Assembly: GCA_000149265.1 (NCBI GenBank)
Contig: CH003266.1
Span: 1,045,476-1,109,475 of the forward strand
Length of the DNA: 64,000 bases
Source: Ciona savignyi
Lineage: Eukaryota; Chordata; Ascidiacea; Phlebobranchia; Cionidae
Direction: 5' to 3'
Made by a program: the position numbers and the translations under genes. The first letter of the stretch is position 1. Every line of letters starts with the position of its first letter. Positions 1 to 10,700 of the stretch are shown here, one piece after another. Below the pieces are notes generated by a model. It was given only the letters and a program-made list of their open reading frames with translations. It did no database searches and was not told the origin of the DNA.

Positions 1-176
1 TACGGACATTGACTGAATTTAAATTTAAAGGAACATGTCTATCATACACAACACACTGCAATAGCTCTGGTAACCCGACGGTGGGCGCGAGGTGATCTGA
101 CGAATGCCCGTGTGTTAACCCCCTTGGTTTTCCCATTCACGGGGATAAACATGAATATCCTCTTATATCCCTATCC
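1..176 (+). mobile_element. SINE family A, 5' end outside the window
   Basis: This copy starts inside the element, at the 'acggacattg' block, and runs to the usual 3' end 'ggggataaacatgaatatcc'. Family A consensus, judged from about 30 copies here: a tRNA-like head (cggccggttagtctggcgg, then a B-box-like ggtgcgaaactgg), a body with 'gggcaaggcactttacgg' and 'gtaacccgacggtgggcg', and a tail of TATCC repeats; about 300 bp when complete. It may correspond to the composite SINE described in Ciona, but I cannot confirm the name. Confidence 0.8.
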
Positions 177-667
177 TAATAGCGTTTCTTGCGATGAACT
201 CTTATTACGGTAAAATATCCATTCTTTCCGTTCTAAATACCAAACATAGAGTCCAATTTGGGTAACATTTTAGAGATTTAAGTTAATACGTCTAAAGGGC
301 CAGCTTGTCAGACATTGTCTAACTGGTCAGAACCAAGTCCCAGGATCCACAAGACCGTTTGCCAAAACAAGGAAATTCACCATATTTTTCGTTTTTATTT
401 AAGTTTTATATTTATTTCTGTTAGTTTTGTGTTTCCACCTTATTTATACGCGCAATAAGATTGTATTTATTATTGGTAAATATATCAATTCTATATTGGG
501 AGATTTCCCGGGATACACTGGTTAATTTAAATTCTAGTTAAGTTTTCCTGATTCTTGTTGCAGTTCTCTAAATTTAGTTGATATTTAAAGTAAATCTTCC
601 ATTCCAACCCGGAGATTTCGGGGTTATTTGACATTCTAGAAAGTTTCAACTCGACTGTTTTTTTTCA

Positions 668-952
668 TTAGTCTCGCGGTTAAGCACCGCCTTTCAATCG
701 AAAGGTTGCAGTTGCGAAATTGGTTGCTAGCTAGTTGGTTGTGTCCTTGGGCAAGGCACTTTACAAACATTGCCTGAACTCAATGGATTAATGGGTTCTA
801 CCAAATTGAATGTATTATATGCAACACATTGCAATAGCTCCGGTAACCTGACGGTGGGCGCGAGGTGATCTGACGATTGCCCTTGTGTTAACCATCTAGG
901 TTTTCCCATTCACGGGGATAAACATATTTATCCTATCATATCCCATCCTGTT
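668..952 (+). mobile_element. SINE family A, near full length
   Basis: It has the tRNA-like head (gcggttaagcaccgcctttc), the central block 'gggcaaggcactttac' and a TATCC-rich tail. It is diverged (for example agttggttgtg) and therefore looks old. Confidence 0.8.
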
Positions 953-1599
953 ATAGTTTTGTTTCTGCAATCATAAACTGATCGGTCCCTGAGTTACCAA
1001 TTCGAACTTTTCCACATCTGCAGTTAAAGAAGTATATTCATGATAGATTTGTGTACATCATCTACACCTTATTAGTTAACATCTCCTGCTTAAAAGCGGG
1101 TTAAAAACTCTGCGATTACCATTTTTTAAAGATTACGTTGCATTTTGGAATGACTTTAATTTTTTCAGAATCATTCAACCTGATTTTCCAAAAGCTACAA
1201 GCCTAAATAGCCGTTACTTATTCATGTTTTTTTTTAAAAATATCTTACAGAAAATGAAGATTGCGTTTTTAAGCCTTATAGTTTAAAGTTCCATTTAATG
1301 GATTCTTTATATTTTTTTTATAATTCCCTTTATTGAAAGCTGCACATTTAATTTTAATTATAGATTGTTATGTATAGTAATAACCGATTTGAGTGGCGTT
1401 TGGTTTCTGGGGATTTACGGGTTAAAGATAGCTAATAGAGGGTTTTATATCTATTTAATTTATTTTAAAATTTTCTTATAGATTTGATATTTTTACGGGT
1501 AGTAGGTTTTCATAGTAAACTGAGTTATTTTATTTGTTGCGTTCTTAGATCAAAACATTCTGTTAGTCCTTCCAATTAGCTTGGTTGGATATAGTACCT

Positions 1600-1650
1600 C
1601 ACCTTTGTTTTCCCATTCACGGGGATAAACATAATTATATTATATCCTAT
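1600..1650 (+). mobile_element. SINE family A, 3' fragment
   Basis: Only the last part, 'ttttcccattcacggggata' followed by a degenerate tail, is present. This is typical of a severely 5'-truncated retroposon. Confidence 0.6.
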
Positions 1651-1962
1651 AAAGTGATCCAAAGACGTGGTTGCAATTTAAAAAGTTTTAAATTCAAAAT
1701 CTTCTTGTAGGAGATGACAATGAGCATAGTATGCTTGTCACAATTAACAATCGTGAAGCAATTTTATTTTAGGGCGTTTCACTGGGTAATTATTTACCTT
1801 TTAGTATTTAGAACACCAATGATCAAATGACTAACGTTCGTTCAAAAAGGCGCGATCCTCGGAAGAAGCTAAATTTTGATTTTCACGGCTTCGGGGAATA
1901 GCTTTGGGCTTATCACACAAAATTTCTGATTTTACATATATGTGGATAATGTTAGGATCGAA

Positions 1963-2234
1963 GGAAAGGATACGCATGTTTATCCCCGTGAATGGGAAAG
2001 CCAAGGAGGTTAACACACGGGCAATGGTCAGACTCGCGCCCACCGTCGGACTACCGTGCTATTGCAGTGTGTTGTGTGAATTATACTTTTCTTTAATTTA
2101 GCAGAACCTATTAATCCTCTGGGTTCGGGCAATATTTGTTAAGTATCTTGCTTAAGGACACAGACGACTAGCTGGTGACAAGTTTCGAATCTGCAACTCT
2201 TCGGGTGAAAGGCGACGCTCTAATCAACCAGAAT
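1963..2234 (-). mobile_element. SINE family A, minus orientation
   Basis: Reverse complement of the family: 'catgtttatccccgtgaatg' at the left and a degenerate tRNA-like head at the right. Several substitutions and small indels are visible. Confidence 0.75.
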
Positions 2235-2551
2235 AATCAGTGGGATGTTATCTATAAATTCTTAAAGTTCCAATCCGATTCGACGACTTATTATTGGAGA
2301 TGTCGATATGGCATGTTATGTCTGTCACAATCATGATTCAGGGATAAATATTATTTTTTATTTTGTGTATTTGCATATCCAGGCCATGTTATTTAACAAA
2401 TCTTACAGTTTTATTGTAATTCGTTCGATCACCCATTTCGGTAGATGTCAGGGTGACATGGTATGCATTTAAAGAAAAAGAGGACAAAAACCATGTGTTA
2501 TTTCAAAGGGGTCACACAATTAGTCGTCTGCCTGCTACATTAGAAACATTT

Positions 2552-2651
2552 TTTTACTAGGTTAAGTTTCGAACCCATGATGGGCTCGCCCCTTTACCAT
2601 TTTTTATATAGTTGGTATATGTATCGGTCGCGTTTACGACCGTACGCTACA
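2552..2651 (-). mobile_element. SINE family B (second tRNA-derived SINE)
   Basis: Family B has the head 'ggttgtgtggccgaatgg', a body 'cgaccgatacatataccgac', an internal 'gggttcgaaacttggc' that fits a pol III B box, and an A-rich end. This minus-strand copy begins with the T-run 'tttttttactagg' and ends at 'cgtttacgaccgta'. Confidence 0.7.
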
Positions 2652-3554
2652 TTAGAAACAAACGTAGCTGTAGCGCAACGCCGTTAAAGAGCACATCCTT
2701 ACGTGGATCTCGGATTTTTTTAATGCCCAGCAGTCATTATGAACGGTTAAGTAGCAAAATTATACTATTATACTGATCTCTATATTAAAACGGTCTTAGT
2801 TACTCGCCCACCACAGGTTTCAAACGGGAAAAACTCAGATTAATTGTCCCAACTCTCCCAAATGAAAACAATTTATTTCGCCTCAATTTTAACGGCGAGT
2901 TTGTTAAAGTTAAAATTATAGTTTAGGTTATTTTTTTGCTCCTTTGATTTTTTAAAGAAGAATAGCACAAATATTTCAAATAACGGCGACTGGATAAAAC
3001 GGCAAAACAACAATAGTTAAAACACGTCAGCGAATATAGACGCACAGTACATAGGAGAAAAAATAACGTGGCCGTTAAACCTTAGATTAAAAAAGTTACA
3101 ACAGAAACAGTAATTGCACTATATTTATTTAAGAAAGAACTTTTCTGCACTAGAACATATAGAAATACAGGGAGAGAACTAAATTATGATGATGATATGT
3201 ATACAGTATACATAAATATTTGGAATAAGTCGACAATAGAAAAAAATACAAACAGCAGAAAGCTTCCGCTTTTTGTGTAACTAATGATAAACTAGAGAGT
3301 GTCAACCACGTGTTTAACCACCACCATTTGTAAAACCCATTTTGTATGCCATATATTCATGCTACAGGGTCCCTAACCACAATTTGTATTTTATACACTG
3401 AGTATGTAGTTTGTTTCTGCAAGCATAAACGCATGGGTCCCATAGTTGTCCAACCAAACTTCTTTTCAATGTGCAGTTAAAAAAAGAATAAACATCTTAA
3501 TTTACGAACATTTTACCTTAAATGTTTTAAATTAAACCTTTTTAAGCGCTGTAA

Positions 3555-5046
3555 TGAAATAAAGGAAATTCCCCTAGGTTTAGTAGATGAGTTTCTGTTT
3601 TTACATATGTTGGCCATGTTATGTAACAATTCTTAAAGTTTTAATCTGATTTGTCGACTCCTTGTTGGAGATGTCAGTGCGATATGGCATGCCTGTCACA
3701 ATCATAATTCAGAAACATATCTTCGTTTTTAGGGGAATTACTCTAGGCAAATGTTTTCTTTCTTTTAATTGGCCTAAAGTGTCTAATGGTCTAACATTTA
3801 ACCAAATCTGATCAAAATTAGAGCAGCCGTTCAAGCGCTATGCCCAAAAAATCTAATTTTTTAGAAAAAAAATGTTTTGGTTTTTAACGTCTCAGGGGAA
3901 TTTCCCTAGATTCATTACCCAAAATTTTGGTTTCTGCTAATCTAGACCATGTTCTGTTACAAATGTCAAATTTTTATTGCGATTTCATTACTCCTTTTGC
4001 TAGATTTCGGGGCAACATGGCATGCTTAATTGTCACAATCATAATTAGAGAACAAAATCCGATTTTTAGGGTAATTCCCTGAGTAATTTTTTTTATTTCT
4101 TTTAAGTGTTAAATCAGTGACTAATGCAATTACATTCCACCAAATCTGATTCAAATTGTATCGGTCGTTCAAGCGCTATGCCCAAAAAAGGCTATTTTTG
4201 TAGAAAAAAAATACCGTTTTGGTTTTAACGTCCCAGGGGAATTCCCCTAGATTTATCACCCAAAATTTTGATTTCTGCATATCTAGACCATGTTGTCCAA
4301 CAAATCACCGAGTTTCATTGCGATTCCATTAACCCTTCTGGTAGATGTCGGGGCGACATAGCATGCTTGTCACAATTATCATTTAACAGCAAAAGTTTAA
4401 TTTTTAGAGTATTTCCCTAGGTAATTTTTTTATTTCTTTTAAGTGTTAAATCAGTGACTAGTGCACTAACATTCCACCAAATTTGAATTAAATTGGAGCA
4501 GCCGTTCAAGCGCTATGTTCTAAAAAGCTAATTTTTTAGAAATAGATGACCGTTTTGGTTTTTAACGTCCAAGGGGAATTCCCCTAAATTTATTACCTAA
4601 AATTTTGGTTTCTGCATATCTAGGCCATGTTGTCTAAAAATTCACCAAGTTTCATTGCGATTCCATTATTCCTTCTGGTAGATGTCGGGCGCCATAGCAT
4701 GCCTGTCACAATTATCATTTAACAGCAAAAGCTTAATTTTAAGGGTATTTCCCTAGGTAATTTTTTTATTTCTTTTAAGTGTTAAATCAGTGACTAGTGC
4801 ACTAACATTCCACCAAATTTGATTCAAATTGGAGCAGCCGTTCAAGCGCTATGGCCTAAAAAGCTAATTTTTTAGAAAAAAATGACCGTTTTGGTTTTTA
4901 ACGTCCAAGGGGAATTCCCCTAAATTTATTACCCAAAATTTTGGTTTCTGCATATCTAGGCCATGTTGTCTAAAAAATCACCAAGTTTCATTGCGATTCC
5001 ATTATTCCTTCTGGTAGATGTCGGGGCGCCATGCCATGCCTGTCAA
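3555..5046 (+). repeat. about 337-bp tandem satellite, roughly 4.4 copies
   Basis: The palindromic landmark 'aggggaattcccct' (one base different in the oldest copy) starts at 3894, 4235, 4572 and 4908, giving periods of 341, 337 and 336 bp. Other landmarks repeat in register: 'gcagccgttcaagcgctatg', 'tgtcacaatta' and 'tagatgtcgggg'. A related diverged unit starts near 3563, and fragments occur at 1690-1760 and 2340-2460, so the unit is also dispersed. No coding frame persists. Confidence 0.85.
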
Positions 5047-5057
5047 GCGTTTGACGA

Positions 5058-5118
5058 AGAAAAAAAAAAAAAAGAAAAAAAAAAAAAAAGAAAAAAAAAA
5101 AAAAAGAAAAAAAAAAAC
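5058..5118 (+). repeat. purine-only low-complexity run
   Basis: Runs of about 14 A separated by single G form an almost pure (A)nG tract directly at the right edge of the satellite array. Any lysine-rich reading frame across it is an artefact of composition. Confidence 0.9.
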
Positions 5119-5240
5119 CGGACAAAAACAATATGTGTCCCATTTTTTCAAATGGGACCCATAATAAGTCCGAACCAGTCGAATGTGAAGTCTCCAAAGT
5201 AATTGATTTGCACTGCCAACTCTCATCTTTATTAAAAAAT

Positions 5241-5531
5241 AGGATATGATATTCATGTTTATCCCCGTGAATGGAATAACCAAGGTGGTTAACACACGGG
5301 CAATCGTCAGATCACCTCGCGTCCATCGTCGGGTTACCGGAGCTATTGCAGTGCGTTGTATATGATAAACACGTTCCTTCAATTTGGTAGAACTCATTAG
5401 TCCGCTGGGTCCTGGCAATGTCCGTAAAGTGCCTTGCCCAAGGACACAACCGACGACTAGCGGCCAGTTTCGCACCGGCAACCTTTTGATTGAAAGGCGA
5501 CGCACTTAACCGCTAGACTAACGGGCCGACA
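5241..5531 (-). mobile_element. SINE family A, full length
   Basis: Tail 'aggatatgatattcatgttt' at the left and tRNA-like head ending 'gctagactaacgggccgac' at the right. Well conserved. Confidence 0.85.
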
Positions 5532-6111
5532 ATAAAGAATCATCTGAGGAAAGAGAACCGTAGCCGCCGGCAAATAGCAATTGATTGAGCCGGGGAAGAC
5601 GAATGGGAAATCAATTCCGCCGATAAAACTCATTGTATCGATTTCTGTGGAAATCAAAATGCCAGCCAGCAATACGCACGCTGCTGGAATCATTGAAATG
5701 GGCGACATGAACGTGATTAATCTTCAATCGTATATTACACCCACAAGGTGCAGATATATGAGGCAATTCCTTAACCCTGAGGTTGATACAATTTGGAAAT
5801 CCATCGAAACCTATGTAATATCACCTACAACTATTTACTGTGCACTCCAAACACAGCTAGGCACAATAGGTTATTTTAAGCGACTGTTCCCTTTAATAAA
5901 CCTCAGATCAAACATACTAACTTGTATAAAATACTCCCCAAATATACACACCCCTCAATTTCATAGCAACCGCTATGGATTAACAAACACGGCTCATTTA
6001 TTTCGAAAGGTAGTTACATCAATTCTGTTTAACTGGCGGCAAGCCCAACCACAATATGACCGCAATAAGTGCGATACAATTATGTCTCCACCAAAACGAG
6101 GAGCGTCTTAC

Positions 6112-6222
6112 GGTCGTGTGGCTAAACGCGACCGATACATATACCGACTCTTATACAAAGTAACGGTCCTAGTGACGAGTGGATTCGAAACTTGGCTCGG
6201 TAATAAAAAAAAACAGGACCGT
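6112..6222 (+). mobile_element. SINE family B
   Basis: Contains 'cggtcgtgtggctaaacgcg', 'ccgatacatataccgactct' and 'attcgaaacttggctcggta' followed by an A-run. The long open frame at 5581-6339 crosses it, which argues against that frame being a gene. Confidence 0.7.
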
Positions 6223-7730
6223 CAACCCAGAACGAGGAGCGTCAACAAAAACGTACAAGGCGCGTTGTTATCCAGTGTATTACGCCGCCAGTTAAACAAC
6301 AAACGTCTTGGCTACGTGACCTTGAGATTGCTTATTTGATTGCACGACGGAGTCACGCCTATGCTCCTTTCAATTTAAACTTAACCTTCAATCAATTGTG
6401 ACTAACATTCATTTATTCTAACATGTAAAAATACCATCTGAACTTTGTACTCTTTGTGATTCTACACCGGAAACACTCCCTTATCTATTTTGAGGTTGAT
6501 AATTTTCAGACAAGTTTTGGTTTCTCCGGATGGCTTTAGGCAATGCTCAGTAAATATTATTTACTTTATATTAGCATAATTTGAATTTTGGAATGAGGTA
6601 TGAAACTACTATCTTATTTTTTAGTCAGTTTCTGACGATTTGGTATTTACTGGTATAAAATTCGAAACTTTAACCAAATATCTAATTCTGTGTTACACTT
6701 TTCAATGAAATTATACTCTCAGAAAGTATCATAGCGTCAATACACAATAATTCTAAGGAAGATCATTTGAAATTGTCGAGTATGCAATGATATATATTGG
6801 CGTTTACCCTCTCTCCGCTTTTGTTATTGTATATGTTGTCAATCTTGTATTGTTGTGTGTGGAATAAAAGACCTGTTCGTCTAATGCACAATTTGCAACA
6901 TATATCTTATCTATGGAGTATATTTCCAACAACACTTATATATAGTGTCAACTGCATATGAGTCTGTTGTGTTCACCGTGCCGCCGTACAATCTCTAAAA
7001 TATACAAGTTCACACTGTCAAGCTGCATTCATCACATTGTAAAGCTGCACTCATCCTTTACCAGATTGACAGTTTTTAATGGCTCTTTTCGCTGTTATCG
7101 TGAATTTCATTGTGCGGTTTTACGCCAATGCACCACGCCGGTTACATGAGGTAAAAAACAAACTTTTCGCATCACAAAAATGTATATTGAAGATAGGAAG
7201 GAATATGTATGTGAATTTCGAAATCAACCAAGCGGCAGAATTTACTCTTCAACTAATTAGTTGGTTAATGATACCAATAATGTGCATTCGTAACCCACAG
7301 CATGTGAAACAGGCAGCTGAAAATGCCCCTGGGTCATTAAGTAATCAAGCATCGGCTGCATATTAAGTTTGATTTAAGCTTAAGTGATCACAAATCTGTG
7401 TGCACTGCAGCTCTGTTTATACAGTGCGATTATTGGTGCCAAAACTCGCTCGTAAACCTACAGCCGGTATGACAGGATTAAATAGTAAGACGTAAACAAC
7501 GTTTGACTGTCCTGTCGAAACAAATCAGTTTAATATTAAGATTTTAGAAAAAAAAGTTTCCAGTTTCAAATAGTCTTAATAGTTGACAGGTCTTCTATTT
7601 AAAGCACAGAGATTTTTGTAACAATATTTATTTAACTCTATTGTGTCCTAGAGGAAGGAGTATTTATTACAATGGCAATGTATTCGATGTGTAGTATATA
7701 ATAGCAGCTACCCTCTAACGTGATTAAAAT

Positions 7731-10700
7731 ATGGAAACTGAAAAACTTGATAGGGTGGGGAAATATGCTAGTTATGCAAAAAGATGGTTTGTGTTGGGTG
7801 CTGTGGTCGTTCTCAATCTAACAGGTGCAATGGTAGGTAAAATTAGAATAGCTTTTTGCCACAAATGTTTTCCATTTAAGCAAGTTATTGCAGCTTACAT
7901 ATGTACATTGCAGATATGGCTCACTTTCACCACCGTTGCTTATCCAACGGCGGATTATTACGAAACGAATCTTGCTACTGTAAATGGTTTGTCACTGGTG
8001 TATATGATCTCTGGGATCCCAATTGGCGCAGTAGCAACATGGATGTTGGAGCGGCATGGTCTGAAACCAGCTTTACTGATATCCGCATGGTTTACTGCTG
8101 TCGGGGCTGCGTTGCGTTTGATAAGGTATGATCGTTGCGTTTAATGATTGGAGTTAGTATAGGATAGTGTAGAAAAATTCATATAAATGCTATGCTTTTT
8201 TAAATGCATATAAATGCTTTGCGTTTGATAAGATATGATTCGTTGCGTTTAATGCTTGGAGTTAGTAAAGGATAGTGTAGGAAAAAAATGCATATAAACG
8301 ATATAAAAGCTCTGCATTTTTTAATGTATATAAGTGCTCTGCGTTTGATAAGATATGATTTGTTGCGTTTAATAATTGGAGTTAGAATAGGATAGTGTAG
8401 GAAAATGCATATAAATGATATAAAAGCCATATGCTTTTTTTAATGCATATAAATGCTTTGCGTTTGATAAGATATGTTCGTTGCGTTTAATGCTTGGAGT
8501 TAGTATAGGGTAGTGTAGGAAAATGCATATAAATGATATAAATGCTCTGCTTTTTTTAATGCATATAAATGCTCTGCGTTTAATAAGATATGATTCGTTG
8601 CGTTTAATGCTTGGAGTTAGTATAGGGTAGTGTAGGAAAATGCATATAAATGATATAAAAGCTATGCTTTTTCTAATGCGTATAAATGCTCTGCGTTTGA
8701 TAAGATATGATTCGTTGCATTGCGACGCTTCATGCTTAAAGTTAGTATAGGATAAGGTAGAAAAATGCGTATAAATGACACGTTTTACGTAAACTGGCAT
8801 TACGTTTTTCCATTCTTATAGTTTAATTTTCTCGACTGGTGACTTAAGTCTGTGTTGTTTCTCGTAAACTTCCGTCGCAAATAAAATAATGCATCACCTA
8901 AATATATTTGCGAACGGAAACGCAAATAATTTTCAATAATTAACTGCCTCTGTCAGCAATAAAATGTACACAGTAGCTTACTGCCCACCCCAATTTTAAC
9001 GATGTTTACGCTGAGACACTTAACCGCTATTAACGACCTAAGTTTACGGTAAAGTTTGACCATTTTTTCACAGTATTGTTGAAAGCATTCCTTCCTCGGG
9101 AAAATTGGTGGCTTTGTTTGTTGGTCAGACTCTCTGCGCCCTGGGTCAGCCGTTTAGTATGTACGCCCCTGCTAAGACAGCAGCCACCTGGTTCCCGGAC
9201 AGCCAACGAGCTATGGCGAACACTATTGGATCTGTTTGTACGAAAATGGCTGCTTAAAACACATTTTAATTTTTTTGCAATTTTGCACAGACAATTTTAG
9301 TTGCTTTATTTTTTAGCAAACCCAATTGGAGTGGTCATAGCGGGTCTCGTTTCCCCTTCTTTTATTAACACGGAGACTGGAGTATTGGACGTCTTAAATC
9401 TAGTGAGTAGATTTTTGGGTTTCTGTTTTAAAGCAATGACAATTATTTTTACAGCTAATTACTATGGCCGTACCAGTCGCTGTTGGTGCCATTTACACCA
9501 CCTGTGTCATGACTTCTGGAGAACCCCCTTTACCGCCATCTGCCGGAGGTGACAATTCAAAAAAAATCGTTCTCTGGAAAGGAGTAAAAGTAAGATCTAT
9601 CTGTGTTGGTTTCATATTTGTAACTTTTGAATATTTTTTAGAAAATAGTGAGAAACAAAAACTACATGGTTTTGGTTTTGACGGTAGGTGGCGGTATTGG
9701 GCTCTACTCAACTTTTGCAACGTTACTGGAACAGCTCCTTTGTCCATTCGGTTACACAAGTGTAAGTTTATGCTTACTTACTTTTGGCTGCTGTAATATT
9801 AGTAACCAGTAGTTACACAAGTGTAAGTTTATACTTACTTACTTTTGGCTGCTGCAATATTAGTAACCATTAATTACACAAGTGTAAGTTTATGCTTACT
9901 TACTTTTGGCTGCTGTAATATTAGTAACCATTAGTTACACAAATGTAAGATTATACTTACTTATTCTAAGTTCTATGATTATACGATTAGTTAAGCTGAC
10001 GCAATACCACAACAAATTCAAATGTAAGATTATGCTGACTTTTTCCAAGTTCTATGATTATACGATTAGTTAAGCTGACGCAATACCACAACAAATTTAA
10101 GTAAAAGGATTGCGTGTGCAGGTAATATATGTAGTTGGCTGCTGTAATATTAGTAACCATTAACGTATATATGACTAAGGAAGTAATTTTTCTTAATTAT
10201 TGATGAATGCAGCTGTGATTACAGCGTGGACACTTTAAGTTCAGTATAATGGATTAATTACTGGCACAAACTTCCTCTTCAGGTTTATTTGATGAAGTAC
10301 GACAATAAAGTCTCAAATAGATAACCATTAACTGTATTTTCATCTAGACTATGGCCGGCATTTGCTCTGCAGTTCTTACTGCTACCGGTGTGGTCGGTGC
10401 CGCCATTGTTGGGGCATACTGTGACATCACAAAGCAGTTTTCCTCTTCGTTGAAAGTGTGTTATGTCATTACTGTGATTGGCATCGTAATTTTCAGTTGT
10501 GTAAGTTTTTATGTGAACTTTAGGCACACTATAAAGTACTTACTTTATTGCTTGTTTTAAGACGTGTTCTAGTCGTTTTGCCATTTTTCCCGTTTTTTTA
10601 ATAGTCCTGATTTATGTTTTCATCGTGGAAACAAAAAATAAACTAAACTTTTTTGTTGCTATAAAAGCGATTAAGGTGTTGATACATTTAAAACATTGTC

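Larger units (their letters stand above)
1..7730. other. gene-poor repeat-rich region left of SLC49A3
   Basis: No spliced or unspliced reading frame that resembles a known protein could be assembled here. The stretch holds several tRNA-derived SINE copies, a roughly 337-bp tandem satellite, a purine run and AT-rich single-copy DNA. The longest open frame (5581-6339) runs through a SINE and has no recognisable motif. The sequence 6700-6745 is similar to 15050-15100, so part of the remainder is also dispersed repeat. Confidence 0.6.

Noticed and set aside
4963-5202. Lysine-rich open frame
   Set aside because: It is caused by the (A)nG run next to the satellite.
5581-6339. 252-codon open frame
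   Set aside because: It crosses a family B SINE, has no domain-like pattern, and codon and residue composition look like chance.
7079-7366. 95-codon open frame before SLC49A3
   Set aside because: No signal peptide, domain or splice continuation could be recognised.
8200-8800. Minus-strand open frames with repeated FISFICIF-like text
   Set aside because: They come from the 118-bp array in SLC49A3 intron 2.
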